Assembly: GCF_028640845.1 (NCBI RefSeq)
Contig: NC_080539.1
Span: 106,790,554 to 106,854,553 of the forward strand
Origin: Ahaetulla prasina
Lineage: Eukaryota > Chordata > Lepidosauria > Squamata > Colubridae
Length of the DNA stretch: 64,000 bases
Reading direction: 5' to 3'
The notes under the pieces are model-generated. The model had not been told where the DNA came from, did no database searches, and saw only the letters and a program-made list of their open reading frames with translations. Shown in pieces: positions 21,534-35,334 of the stretch. Both the position numbers and the translations under genes were made by a program. Every line of letters begins with the position of its first letter. Position 1 is the stretch's first letter.

Positions 21534-22151
21534 GCCATTTTCATCATTTTGAAAAAGCTTAAGATCCCGAGATGACAAATCTTTTGAACAGTTTGCATAA
21601 TACTTATGAAAGAGTCCTCATTTGCCCACAGTTAAAGCAGCTTAACTTCTTTGCCAGGTGTTTGTGAAAGATCTTGTTACTTCACTGGAGTTCCAAAGGT
21701 TAATGGATCTTTAAGCAAGATACATAAGAGCTCAAACTCAACCCATGCATTCCTTTCCTACTTGCTTAATCTGCTAAATTCTGATAAAATGGCTCAACTG
21801 GTACCCTTTTCCTCCCTCACTGAGAGAAACTGGGAGTTTGAAAGTGCTGGTTTCTTCTTTGTATGCAGGAAAGTATTGTTTTTGAAGATTGCTAGATCAT
21901 GACATCCATTACCATACCGCATTCCCTGTTTCTTTGTTGTCTTGCATATCGAGTGATTAGTCTGTTAAGTGCAACAGCCTGTGAGTGCACCTTGAGCCAC
22001 CTTCTGCAAAGATCTAGGACTGCACCTAATAGAATGTGTTAGCTCATCCATTTAGCCTTGTGAGCATTTGGCTAAGGAAGTGGATATTCTTCATGCAATT
22101 TACTCCAAGGGGCATTTCTGATCATGATGCTTAACCTTTTTAGTCCTTCCT
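21534..22151. other. No gene or repeat recognised
   Basis: AT-rich DNA with an 83-codon frame (21651-21902) lacking recognisable motifs. Confidence 0.45.
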
Positions 22152-22159
22152 GCACATAG

Positions 22160-22420
22160 CAGAGGCGGGTTTCAGCAGGTTCTGACCGGTTCTGGAGAAC
22201 CAGTAGCAGAAATTTTGAGTAGTTCAGAGAACCAGTAGTAAAAATTCTGACTGATCCCGCCCCCATCTATTCTCTGCCTCCCGAGTCCCAGCTGATTGGG
22301 AGGAAATGGGGATTTTGCAGTAACCTTCCCCTGCCACGTCCACCAAGCCACACCCACCAAACCATGCCACGTCCACCAAGCCACACCCTCAGATCCGGTA
22401 ATAAAAAATGTTGACCACTG
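22160..22420. mobile_element. MITE-A element, reverse orientation
   Basis: Begins CAGAGGCGGGTTTCAGCAGG, ends TTGACCACTG, with weak flanks GCACATAG / GCACACTA. Interior is the reverse complement of the GTGGGCATGGC type (CCACGTCCACCAAGCCACAC). Confidence 0.82.
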
Positions 22421-22428
22421 GCACACTA

Positions 22429-23090
22429 CCACTGGCACACAGTATCATGGCTTAAAAATATAGAGACTCTATATCTATAGATAAAAATGTAGACCATCTG
22501 CAGTGCCATCCCGCAAGGATTATAGCTTGCGGGGGAACAAACACTTTGCGTGAAGAAGATCCCAGATAAAATCATTGGCATCTGCCTTTGCAAGGATCAA
22601 AAAAAAAAAGTGATTAAGGCCTTGACCTGACACTCCAACCAGCTGTTGCCAGATGTTATGGAGTGATGGGAGAAAGCAAGCTGTTCTCCTTTTGCATCAG
22701 ATTATTCCCTTTCCAGTTGGAGAATGGATTCATATGAACCCTACATTTTTCATATGGGAATTGAGGGGGCCTGCTTTCCAAAAGTACTGTAATTTCTCAT
22801 TATCATCTATCCTCCAATTTGTCTCTAACTGCAACATAAGAATAGCTTATCTGCTATTAAAAACTGAGCACTTAAGTTTCATTCAATCCTTGATGTCTCT
22901 CTCTCTTGGCTTTCCTTTTCCATTCATACAAGAGCCTTTCGATTATTCAGTGAACATTTGGAGAGGCTGCACTTATGCAAGTGTGGTCTGCCTTTAAGTG
23001 AGACTTTAGGGAAAACAACTCTTTGACGTGTTGGAATATACATTGTTTGATGGTCCCATATTACAGGTTTACAGTTTTCAATAGCCATAT
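22429..23090. other. No gene or repeat recognised
   Basis: A 114-codon frame at 22653-22997 has no recognisable motif or splice context. Confidence 0.45.
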
Positions 23091-23681
23091 ACAGATAGTC
23101 CTCAACCTATGATCACAATTTCTCTTGCTAAGCGAGACAGTTGTTAAGTGAGTTTTGCTTCACTGTATGATCTTTCCTGCCACAGTTGCAGAGGTGGTAT
23201 TCAGTCGGTTCAGACCGGTTCGCCCAAACCGGTAGCGAAAATCATGGGTGAGTCCACCCATCTGCCCCGGCTCTATGCCATCCTATTTAGGCACTTTTTT
23301 GAGGCCGGGTGTGAGTGAGAGAAAAGCGTATGCGCGGAAGGCTGGGCGCATGTGTGGAAGGCAGGCATGTGTGGTGAACCGGTAGTAACATAATGTGAAA
23401 CCCACCGCTGGACAGTTGTTAAGTGAATCACTGTAGTTGTTAGGTTAGTAACACAGCTGTTAAGTGAATCTGGCTTCCCCATTGACTTTGCTTGCCAGAA
23501 GGTCACAAAAGGGGATCACTTGACCCAAACTGCAACAGGTCATAAATATGAGTCAGTTGCCAACATGGGAATGCTGCAACAGTCGTAAGTGTGAAAAATG
23601 GTCCTAAGTCACTTTTTCCAGTGCTGTTGTAGCTTTTGAACCATCACCAAACAAACTGTTGTAAGTCAAGGACTACATGTA
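23091..23681. mobile_element. MITE-E copy split by a MITE-A
   Basis: Left end ATAGTCCTCAACCTATGATC; right end GTTGTAAGTCAAGGACTACA. Internal GTTAAGTGAATC repeats and CCCCATTGACTTTGCTTGCC. Sequence continues in register across the insert at 23189-23410. Confidence 0.85.
23189..23410. mobile_element. MITE-A element nested in MITE-E
   Basis: Ends CAGAGGTGGTATTCAG / GAAACCCACCGCTG. TSD CACAGTTG / GACAGTTG at 23181-23188 and 23411-23418. Interior with AGACCGGTTCGCC, an inverted GGTGAACCGGTAGTAA and CGCGGAAGG. Confidence 0.88.
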
Positions 23682-25557
23682 GAGGATGAGATACTGAAGT
23701 TCACAGCTTTGTTGTACTTGCATGAAGACGAGCCTCCTGCTATCTCTTGACTCCAGCTTGCCAACATCTGTGGGGAACACTCTTGCAGTCCAGAAAGTGG
23801 AAGAAAGGAGCAAGGAGGGGGCACGGGAACCCTGCCCATCTGCCATCTCCTACTTCTCTCTCCAGTTTCAGAATTTCTAGTACTAAAGCTTGTTTTAATC
23901 TCTGGTTTGCTAACTTAATTACCAATGGCAACTGAAGTGAATGAAAACTGTGTTGATGCAGCCTGAAAACAGTTGGTTATGAGCCAAATGAGACGAAGCT
24001 CTGCAACTTCCTTTTAGTTGCTGTTTGTTCTGTGAAGCAGCAAAGAACCTTTGGTGTACTGTACATATGGTAAGCCTTAATGAGCGCTTAAGGGGATTTT
24101 TGTTGTTCCTTACTGTCATTGTGCTTTTGCCCCGTGTTGTTCCCTCAGACACACACTTTTTAATGATAGTTTTAATGGTATTACACCCCAAGTCCTCAAT
24201 GAGATGGCAGAGGAAAAAAATATGGGAAGGATTCCAGCAAAGCTGCTGCCAAATTTTAGCTGCCTTAATGTGATGTGTAGAAGTATGAAGAGTAAACAAG
24301 GCCTCCAAGTGCTTGAAGGAAGCTTTCACAGAACTGTGGCTATCTGCTGTGTGTCCGTTTGCACCAGGTCTTCTTTTTATACTTAGTATTTTTATACCTG
24401 GCTTGTCCAAAAGTCAAGATGGTAAGACTTTGATCGTACCAGCGTGGGTGCTATTTTGACTTTTCTGACCAAATCTTGAAGATATCTCTGATTCTTCCTA
24501 TAACAAACCCCCAATGTTGGAGGCACCATAGAAAGCATGGCAGCCATGTTTTTCCGAGCGTTGACGCACTCTGAGGGGACATGATAAAACCAATGTGACC
24601 TGTAACAAGATGACTCATGGAAAAGAAACTTCAAAGCTATTATAATCTTATCCTCTTTCTTCCCATCCATCACACATACTTTCCTTGGTCCCAGAGATCA
24701 GTCCAGTAAAATAAAAATAAAAGCCAACTGGAATTATGTACATGCACTGTAAGAATAACACAAATTATACACACAAATATGCACATGTACACATGCCCAA
24801 AAGAAGAAAAAAATCCAGAAACATTTAATATTGGCATATTTAATATTGTGGAAGATGGGCGGTTCAGAAACATGAAATATAAATAAAATAAATACATAAA
24901 ATATCTATCCTTTTCATGGAATCTCTGGTGTCTGCCTTCTGGATTCTTATTTTTTTTTCTCCCAATCCCCTCCAAAGACTTAAAATTATTCATCCCGAGC
25001 ATTGAATGCTAAAGTTTATGAGTTATTTAGATTCTGGAGATTAAATATTTTTACTACATTAGATCTGGAATAGAACAAGCAGCTTGTCTATATCCTCGGG
25101 CTACAAAAACTGAAAAGTATCTGTAACATTATTAGACAGTCATTCTGGCTGCATCAATCTTTGACTTCATAAACATTTTATCCAAGCTGGCATGGGTGCA
25201 AAAAAAATGTATCTATAAAATACGGTGCTAATTGCTCACAGTGGGCTCCAAGACTTCCAGTAATTGTCTCTGTTGGCCTATATCTAAAGAATGTTCCTTG
25301 TTGCTTAAATAAATACCTAAATAGTGTTGCTTTACATTGCAAAGAAGTATCACAGAAGACAGTTTTCTTCACTGTTAGAGAAAACTTTTATCTATTTATT
25401 TTTAATCACTGAGTTTCAAACAATAGAAAACAGAGAAAAAGCTTTGTTATTTAATACTAACACAACAATAGGGACTAAAAGCGGATTCCAGAACATTGGT
25501 TACACTACATCAGGAGTAACTCAAAAATGCTGATACAGTAGATAGCATATTTATACC
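23682..25557. other. No gene or repeat recognised (about 1.9 kb)
   Basis: AT-rich DNA. The 163-codon minus-strand frame at 23919-24410 is the longest here but shows no recognisable motif. A possible decayed retroelement tail (AAGATGGGCGGTTC then AAATAAAATAAATA) is at 24852-24900. Confidence 0.4.
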
Positions 25558-25565
25558 TGCAAACC

Positions 25566-25749
25566 CAGTGGTGGATTGCTACCAGTTAGGTCCAGTTCTT
25601 GTGAACCGGTAATAACAGCAGTGGGAGGCTCCGCCCACCAACCCGGACGTCATCACGGATGATCTGTGAATCCGCAGAAACTTCTGCACATGCATGCGTG
25701 CAAACTCCCGTTGTGAACCGGTAGCAAAGGTAAGTGGAACCCACCCCTG
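25566..25749. mobile_element. MITE-A element, GC-rich interior
   Basis: Begins CAGTGGTGGATTGC, ends GGAACCCACCCCTG; imperfect TSD TGCAAACC / TGCAAGCT. Interior GTGGGAGGCTCCGCCCACC, CGGACGTCATCACGG and GAACCGGTAGCAAAGG. Confidence 0.85.
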
Positions 25750-27093
25750 TGCAAGCTACTCTATGTGAGCCCTATAAATAGTAAGTAGACTACCTCAAAC
25801 ACAAACTCTGTTCATTCCTTGGATCTCCCAGGGGACACTCTTGAGATCTGCACAAGCTGGATGAAATATGTTTTCCTTGCTGTGCTACCCACTGCTCATA
25901 GTACTGCAAAAAAAATTTCCCACCCTGGTTTTTATAAAACTTCTTTGAGTTGCAAGGTATAAACTATAAAGCTGAACTATTGCTACAAAGTTTGCATGGA
26001 CCTGCAGAGGCCCTCAGGAATAAAAGACCAACCTTTTCTATATTGCTTAGATTATTATAATATCAGAGTTACAAAATGGGATGAGGAGTGGGATGTTAGT
26101 ATCAAAGGGGAAGAGATAAGAAGAAAGAGAGAAGAAAATTTGCAAACATATAGGGAAGTTAGAAGAAAGTCAAAGGGATTGGTAAAGAAGGAACAATCCC
26201 TAAAAACAAAAAGTAGGAACTTGAACGATTGGTTCACATGGAAGCCAATCAGTAAGGTTGGCCTTCCCTTCAAGACAAAAATCATACTGGGCAGTCTTGT
26301 GGTGACCACAGTCTGGACTGAGGTTACATAACATCTGGGAACAGCATGGGAGCCAAACACTCAAGCTGCCATGCAGAAATGCCCTAAGATGCTCAACTTT
26401 AGTTACAAATTGAAATGAATGGTTCAAGCCTACCTGGGAAATAGACTGAAATTATTCATTCAATTAAAAAATTATGAACCACCCCAGAGTCAGTTTTTGA
26501 CATGGAAAAACACTTTAAGGTGCCTTTTGATCTACCACCAGCTCTGCCTTCTATTCTTCATTATTATAACTGATGTCTCCAAAACAGAAGGTCTTCTGTT
26601 GTGACCCAGGCCCAACAGAAGGTGTTGGGCCTGGGTCACAACAGTGTTGGAGATGGCTCTGAAATATACATCGTATAGGAAAATAGATTTGTACTTCATG
26701 GATACCATCACAGATGGAAATGCTCTCCAGATCAACAAAAGAAAGAAGTTCGTAGGCAAAAGGCCCAAGTGGAGCTATTCTTATTAGGTCTTTCAAAAAT
26801 GAAAGAACTTCTGAATTAGTTATTTTTGCTGCTAAAATAATTGGGGCTAACTCCTTGGGGGATATCTGGCAACTTTCTTTAATTAATGGGAAGCTTCAAG
26901 GAAGGAGAAATGGATAGGAGGAGACTCATATGAGTTGACAATTATTGTCCTATCTGACTTTGGCAATATATGGACATTAGGAAATTCTGGAAGTAAGACA
27001 TCATTAATCACCATATTGCTCATGACGGATGATGATTGCTTTGCCTGCAGTGTCTCCTACTCTTCTTTTGCCTGTACTGCACAGAACAACAGT
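25750..27093. other. No gene recognised; contains an LTR-tip hairpin
   Basis: A lysine/arginine-rich frame at 25996-26331 has no recognisable motif. The hairpin at 26597-26643 is listed separately. Remaining sequence not recognised. Confidence 0.4.
26597..26643. repeat. Perfect 47-bp hairpin made of two inverted LTR ends
   Basis: Two 21-bp arms, perfectly complementary, around a 5-base loop (GAAGG). The left arm begins TGTTGTGACCCAGGCCC, which is the reverse complement of the 3' end of the minus-strand LTR subfamily (compare 37631 onward). A 10-bp direct repeat AACAGAAGGT lies at 26583-26592 and again at 26614-26623. Confidence 0.95.
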
Positions 27094-27098
27094 GTTAG

Positions 27099-27532
27099 TG
27101 TCAGGCTCTAAGTAATATACCCATCACAAATCAAACTTTGAGGCATTGCTTTTCCTGAAGGAATAAATTTATTTAGATACACCATCTTGGCGCTACTGGT
27201 GAAAAGCCAGTACTAAAGTTCCCGGATTTTTCACTCCAATATACATTTCAGTTTCTCAAGTTTCCAAAACAATCAGTCACATTGTCCAACCAAGATGACA
27301 GCTGGTTGCTTGATGACTTTCCTCCTCCTCCTCCTCCTCCTCCTCCTCCTCCTCCTCCTCCTCCGGTCAGTGAGCCACTGAAATGTGCACGACCCATCGA
27401 CCCATCGGCCAGTTTTGTTGTTGTGACTGCAGGCTCCATCCTCCTCCAGCTCAAAATTGTGTCAAACTGAATTAAAGTTAGAACACCCCAGGGTACAAAC
27501 AACCCCACCCCAGGTAAAATTCAGGCTTGACA
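27099..27532 (-). mobile_element. Probable solo LTR of a different family
   Basis: 434 bp from TGTCAGGCTC to AGGCTTGACA, with near TSD GTTAG / GTTAT. An AATAAA on the minus strand (27164-27172 region) fits an antisense LTR. A (TCC)n tract sits inside. Assignment rests on TG...CA ends and the near TSD only. Confidence 0.5.
27320..27363. repeat. (TCC)n microsatellite
   Basis: About 14 uninterrupted CTC/TCC triplets, the source of a spurious polyproline/polyglycine frame. Confidence 0.95.
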
Positions 27533-27554
27533 GTTATAGTTGCTTGATAGCAAT

Positions 27555-27676
27555 AGCACTTTGATGAACGTATCTTTTCTTTTATGTACACTGAGAGCAT
27601 ATGCACCAAGACAATTTCCTTGTGTGTCCAATCACACTTGGCCAATAAAATTCTATTCTATTCTATTCTATTCTTA
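27555..27676 (+). mobile_element. L3/CR1-like LINE 3' end with (ATTCT)n tail
   Basis: Contains TGTACACTGAGAGCATATGC, GTGTGTCCAATCACACTTGG, CCAATAAAATTCTATTC, then ATTCT repeats. Same 3' UTR as at 48422-48800, 49405-49856, 50106-50590 and 62230-63312. Confidence 0.92.
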
Positions 27677-27862
27677 GAATTATATACCACTTCACAGTGC
27701 TTTACAGCCCTCTCTAAGCAGTTGATAGAATCAGCAGATTGCCTCCAACAATCTGGATCCTCATTTTATTGACCTCAGAAGAATGGAAGACTGAGTCAAC
27801 CTAAGCAGGTAAGAATCGAATTGCCGGCAGTCAGCAGTCAGCAGAAGTAGCCTGTAGTACTT
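27677..27862 (-). mobile_element. SINE-2 copy directly joined to the LINE tail
   Basis: Minus strand: CCACTTCACAGTGCTTTACA, TCTCTAAGCAGTTGATAG and the B-box complement AAGAATCGAATTGCC near the right side. It abuts the ATTCT tail of the preceding LINE. Confidence 0.85.
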
Positions 27863-27895
27863 CAGCTTGATAGTGAGGTGGGCATCAATATAAAT

Positions 27896-28000
27896 TGAAT
27901 GAATGAATGAATGAATGAATGAATGAATGAATGAATGAATGAATGAATGAATGATCGATCGACTGACCAATCAGTCAACCAACCAACCAACCAACCAAAC
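27896..28000. repeat. Compound (GAAT)n and (CAAC)n microsatellite
   Basis: About 14 GAAT units (27896-27955), then palindromic ATCGATCGA, then CAACCAACCAACC (27976-27997). Confidence 0.95.
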
Positions 28001-28673
28001 AGTAGGTGCCACTGCAGTAAAGACAGCTCAAGTAGTCAATCAGGAAAATGCATCAGCAGTGAAGTTGTCATGATTCTGAGTTCCAACAAGAGATTCTTGT
28101 TTCTATCAACTCCCATGGTTTATGATCTGTCTGTCCTTTTCTGATTAAAATTTCAGCTGTTGTGTCTGGATAATGTTGATGAGAAAAAGTATATAATTTA
28201 TGTGTCAACAGAGAATCAGCGCATCCAAATGTCCGTGAAATAACAGGATCGGGCTCTTCCAAGGCAACGTTCTTAAGGTCTCATTATGTGCAGTTTGCAT
28301 AATATCTGTTGTTTAGTTCACTGAAGTGCCAACAGAGGAATATCATAGTGTTCCCTTAAATCTCATGAGTAAACTAAATCTATTGCTAAGCCTTTCTTTC
28401 CAAATTAATTTCTTGTCTCTGCAACAGCAGCATTCCGCAAAAGTAAGTGAATTCAGTTATATATATTCTGGGCAGCAAATTTATGTAATTAATTAATTAG
28501 AGTCTGGGATTTCTTTACTTGTTTTGCAAGAGTCCTGAAACTTAGTCAATGAAGGTTGTTTTCCAATTAAATACTATCAATGTACCAGGGACTATAAGTT
28601 ATGAATCATTTATTCAAGGAACGAAGACCTGGACTTAGTTATAAATTCATGGCTTTCTTTCCTCCTCTTATAA
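28001..28673. other. No gene or repeat recognised
   Basis: AT-rich, unique-looking DNA. Confidence 0.45.
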
Positions 28674-28681
28674 AATAAACA

Positions 28682-28818
28682 CAGTGGTGGGATTCAGCCA
28701 GTTCGCACCACTTCGGGAGAACCGGTTGTTAACTTTCTGAACAGTTTGGCAAGCTGGTTGTTGGAAGAAATCATTAGGGCAGAGAACCGGTTGTTAAATT
28801 ACTTTAATCCCACCACTG
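28682..28818. mobile_element. MITE-A element, 137-bp short form
   Basis: Perfect TSD AATAAACA at 28674-28681 and 28819-28826. Same length and almost the same sequence as 18051-18187. Confidence 0.95.
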
Positions 28819-29064
28819 AATAAACACATATAATTCTATCCATTCGTTTTTATAAGGAATATGGATCCTTGGCGAGAACCAAGCCCTTGTTCAGTTTCTA
28901 CCTCTTATAAAAAATATAAGAAGATCCAAGGTTCCAAGAAACCACAATAGTATAGATAACATTAGGGGCAGGAGCTTAAGTATGCAGATTCTCTTTTGAT
29001 CTCATCAAGTCCTCTTTCCAAGAAACTTTAGCTAGCATCTGTAACATAATAAAGCTGGCCAGCC

Positions 29065-29275
29065 GAGGAAGTCAGGATATGCGAAAGAGAAGGATTATAA
29101 TGGTGTTAGATTTCAAAAATTTAATGTATGAATGTTTGTTTATTGAACTATACCTTGTGTTTGCTCCGGGAAGTCTGGGGGGGGGGGTGGACGGTGGTTT
29201 TGGAGGGAGGGGGGAGGGAGGAGAGGAAATTCATTTATTTTTGTAAAACTTTTTCAATAAAAAAAAATTAAAAAA
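29065..29275 (+). mobile_element. 5'-truncated L1 insertion with 17-bp TSD
   Basis: Short 3' end of an L1-type LINE: CTCCGGGAAGTC, a G-rich run (about 29177-29220), TTTTTCAATAAAAAAAAA, and an A-rich tail. The TSD AATAAAGCTGGCCAGCC occurs at 29048-29064 and 29276-29292, as expected for L1 target-primed insertion. Confidence 0.9.
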
Positions 29276-29292
29276 AATAAAGCTGGCCAGCC

Positions 29293-30160
29293 AAAGTCAT
29301 AACAGAGAGATGGCTCCTATAGCTCTCAATTGGTTTGGGCTTCATAATTGCCTTTACTTGGAGGTTGATGAGAGAGAACAAGCAAATTATGAAACTTGCT
29401 TTGAATTAAACTTCCGGACCTTTGACATCCTTTAAAACTAATGGGCATTAGAAGCATAACTTTCAATAAACTTTCTTTACCTGTAATTTTCTTCTATAAA
29501 TTTTAATTATTTTTAGTATAAGTCTGATTTGTCCCACTGGCAGATGTACATCTTTGGATACATCAGAGGAATGTCCCATTAGTGAGACAAATAGACAATT
29601 TGGGCAGAAAGGATTTTCCCTCCTGCCTGCAGTCTATGTGTGCTCCTAATCTTCTCCAGAAGCTTGAAGTTCCTCCTGAATATCCATATCCAAGTGATGA
29701 AAGGATTCAGAAGAATGGAAACAAAAACATCTAATTCTGTAGCGCTGGACAGCATGACTGGTACTTGGAATCTATGTAATGTCATGTAATACTGGAGGAA
29801 TACATGCAGATGATTACATTCTGCTCTGAACTTAGCATAAGAAAATATTTGTACTTTGCAGATTCCAGTATTTGCAATAAAAAAAAGTTTAAATAAAGAC
29901 TTAATCTGAGTGCTTTGCTTTTCACAGGGCTGTACATGGCAAACTGATTGATCAAAACACGGATTTTTTTTAAAATAGAAAAAATAGGCATGACTGCAGT
30001 TATTCTTTGGGTTTCCTCTGCTCCATCTTCTTGAACTTCAAGCACTATAAATGGGTATGGTGTTAAGTGGTAGCTGGGTCCTCAGGTGACAATGCTTTCA
30101 TCAAAATGACAAAAGCAGTGTTGCATTGCAAATTCATTTCTTTTGTTGTATGTATACAAT
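29293..30160. other. No gene or repeat recognised (about 0.9 kb)
   Basis: AT-rich DNA with two short minus-strand frames lacking recognisable motifs. Confidence 0.45.
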
Positions 30161-30165
30161 ATTGT

Positions 30166-30426
30166 CTGCTGGTGGCTCAGCAGACTAAGTCTGTCTGTTA
30201 TTAACACAGCTGCTTGCAATTACTGCAAGTTCAAGCCCCACCAGGCCCAAGGTTGACTCAGCCTTCCATCCTTTATAAGGTAGGTAAAATGAGGACCCAG
30301 ATTGTTGGGGGCAATAAGTTGACTTTGTATATAATATACAAATGAATGAAGACTATTGCTTAACACAGTGTAAGCCGCCCTGAGTCTTCGGAGAAGGGCG
30401 GGATATAAATTCAAATTAAAAAAAAA
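30166..30426 (+). mobile_element. SINE-1 copy
   Basis: Head GGTGGCTCAGCAGACTAAG, B-box-like AAGTTCAAGCCCC, body AATGAGGACCCAGATTG, hairpin CCGCCCTGAGTC...AGAAGGGCGG, A-rich tail. Short TSD ATTGT at 30161-30165 and 30427-30431. Confidence 0.88.
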
Positions 30427-30431
30427 ATTGT

Positions 30432-32334
<1,903 letters not shown>

Positions 32335-32380
32335 TTGTTGTTAATTGCGAAGTTGTGTCAGACCCATCGCAATGGGTCGG
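32335..32380 (-). mobile_element. Bov-B LINE 3' tip fragment
   Basis: TTAATTGCGAAGTTGTGTCA and GACCCATCGCAATGGGTC match the antisense 3' end of Bov-B, as at 59832 and 61212. Confidence 0.65.
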
Positions 32381-35334
32381 ATAGGAAAGATTGGGTGAGT
32401 ATAAAACAGGAATTTCCACATAAATCCTAATTTCAAAACTCTGGAAGTTTACGAATTCAGAACCTTTTCATACTGCTAACTTAAATTATTTAAACAACTA
32501 TCTCTTCACCTGGAAATCATGGTGATATTAAACATTTTTGAGCTAAAATAAGGCACTAATAAAAACTGGAATGACCAAAAAAATTTACTGTCTCCATAGA
32601 AACCTATACATGAAAATGAGTACAGCTTCTAGCAGTTTCTCTTGTGCTGTCACCATACCACTAAGGAAACAGTGCAGTATAAATGAAGAATTGGTGTGTT
32701 TTTTTGCCAGAAATACGGTTATTTATAAAGAATTATTATGCCTTTTGATTAAACATGAGTGTGTAAGAACTACCAGTATTACTTTGGAACAGATGTTTCT
32801 TTCTCTGGATTCAAATAAAAATGAAGTCCTGTTTTTTCCTTGTCTAAATGTATCCTCTCTTTGTAATCTCTTAAGCAGTCTTTACTTACTTGGGGTAAGT
32901 ACTTCCTTCCTTACCTGTGGTAAGACCTACCTTGCTCCCAGTTTACCTCGAAGCTAAATTATTGGCATTCTCTGAGTTAGGTTACAGCCAGTATATAGTA
33001 GAAGCAGGTAGAAGATTGGCAGAATGCACCCGTGAACATTGATGGCAATGAGAAGACAGGATGATGATCATTTCTGATCATTTATATTCTCAGAACAGAT
33101 AAATTCAACCACAATTTCAAAGCTAATGACATTTTAAACCAAGTTTAAAAAGTCAGAAAATTTTCAAAAACTTGGCATTCGGATCAATCAGTCATCAACA
33201 GTTGTGTAGAAGTAAATCTCATCTATATACCCGTATGAAACCAAAGGTCAAGAGCACATCCTTCCTAACAACCAACATTCAGGTAAACAGGAAATAGTAT
33301 CAGATAAATAATCAGGGAAGAAATTACATTGCCAACCAAGACTGATAAGACTGGTTACTATATATAAGCAATCAGCAAATTCCACTCTCCTGTGCACTGA
33401 TTATATTACTTAGCCAGGTAATAAAACATCTGCAGGAAAACAGCTGATGTGAAAGAACACCAAGAACCCCAGTTGCTGCCATTTATTGATCAAGGGCTTT
33501 ATTGCAGTAAAATCCAAACAACGCCTTTATTTTCCTCTCTTCTCCTGTCTCTTCCCATTTTGCCTTCTTACTACTCTTCTTTTCTTGGGGCAGATTTCCA
33601 GTTTTGAACATAAAATCTAACACTGCAGGAAACAGCATATATTCTCTCTTTGCATATATCTAAAATTAAAAAAATGATGTTCTGATTCATCTTATTCTGA
33701 ACTGATCAATATAAGAAATATACCATAGGTTATGGAGAAATGTCAGGATTTACAGAGAATCTACCTAAGGCTTATAAATTGATTGATCAGGACATCAAGA
33801 TTAAGGATCTAAAAACCCATCCCATCCCTGTACACCTGCTTTGGCCCTCAGTTTCAAGCAATGTAGGTTAACAGAATATACTCTTGGATCACAGAAGGAA
33901 CAATAACAAGGTTTTAATAGTCATATCGAGGCATTGTATGAATCAATTGTATGAATCCAACAACAGAATGGCATGGTTAATTTCAGCAGGAAAGTCACCT
34001 CTCCTCTTTCTCCTACATTCTCCAAACTATGATCCATTCAGGCATAAATGCTCATTGTTAAACCCTGGTTTGTTTTCCCAGTAAAATACAGTTGGTCTTT
34101 CTGATTGAACATTCCCAAATCCTTCCACTCTTTCATTCAGACTTCTGCCTTCAAAAAGGAGAAAGGAAAATATTTTGGATTATTCATCCCAAAGCTCAGA
34201 AATAAAGAACTTAAGAAACTTTGTACTACCGTAATTCTAAAATATAATGCAGTCCTACATATAGGAAAGGTTATAATAAGTGCACTGGCTAAACTGCTTT
34301 CTAGCTTCCTACCTCATGGAATCATAAATACACAATTTATATGCAATCTATTTTGATCAATTGTGCCATTGTATACATGGAATTACATGGGACGTGCTTT
34401 TTAGAGAAGCAAAAACTAAATTCCATCTATCCATGGAGTTAATTTATTGGATGTCTTATGAGCCATTGTTATGAAAAAAAACATGCCCAAACACAAACAA
34501 AGAAAATACATTTAGGGTGTTTTAGAAATGACCATAATAAAAATACAAGCAGAGAATTGATTAATTTCAATTCTTAATGTTGTGCATGTGATGAAACTAC
34601 TGGATATATCCATATATTCAGCATAAATGCAGGAAAGGGGAGGGTGAATCTACAGTTTTATATATGGAAGACTCCGTTGCTTCCGTCTTTGAATAGCTAA
34701 AAATATTGCTTTTCCCAGAAGGGATAGATAATAAACTACACAAAAGCCAATCCTTAATATTTGGAATAATATCACTTTTCCAATTTCTCGATAGAATTCT
34801 ATTTTGTCATCTCCCATATCTGGTACAGTCTTAATTCCTCATAGACAGATGTGGTGCTGCCATCTTGACTCTATCCTGTGCAAAAGCTGGAGGGCAACCA
34901 TTCCTACTTTAAAGAATGGAAACATGACTTCTGATTGCACAAACCTTGATGGGGCCCAGGGGTACCGTTTGTTTTTTTAATATCTCAATTTACTTCTGAG
35001 TATAACAGAGCTTGTAAAGTTCACCCAGCCTGAATTTTTAGACAACCTTTCAAGACAATTATATTCCTCCAGATCTTCCACTCTAATTAGATTGATTGCT
35101 ATACATCTAAAGAGACAGTTGATTTATTATGTATAAATATTGGGTTTGCTAATAATTGATTTATTACCACTATTATAATTTATTATTATCGTTGTACTTA
35201 ATATATTGTAAAATAGCTCTTCAAATGTTTTGATTAGGGAAGGCTATTAAAATTGTAAAATAACTAAATGATTTTTTTTTCTTCAACTCAATCACATCTT
35301 GTTCACAGATATAGCCTTATTTGCAGTTTTCCTG
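32381..35334. other. No gene or repeat recognised (about 2.95 kb)
   Basis: Longest quiet stretch of the window, AT-rich throughout. The 128-codon frame at 32571-32957 has no recognisable motif, and no convincing splice-flanked exon was found by eye. Confidence 0.45.

Noticed and set aside
23919..24410. 163-codon minus-strand frame
   Set aside because: Long for chance but without recognisable domain, start context or flanking exon signals.
24852..24900. GATGGGCGGTTC plus A-rich run resembling a SINE-1 or L2 tail
   Set aside because: Only a few matching words; the hairpin partner is missing.
25996..26331. 111-codon lysine/arginine-rich frame
   Set aside because: No motif, no splice signals, composition explained by purine-rich DNA.
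26425..26600. Peptide ending IIITDVSKTEG that resembles the RNase H entry motif of DIRS-type elements
   Set aside because: Too short and degenerate; no flanking RT or recombinase motifs.
27282..27470. Frame with a polyproline run (and polyglycine on the other strand)
   Set aside because: Produced by the (TCC)n tract inside a probable LTR; no splice or start context.
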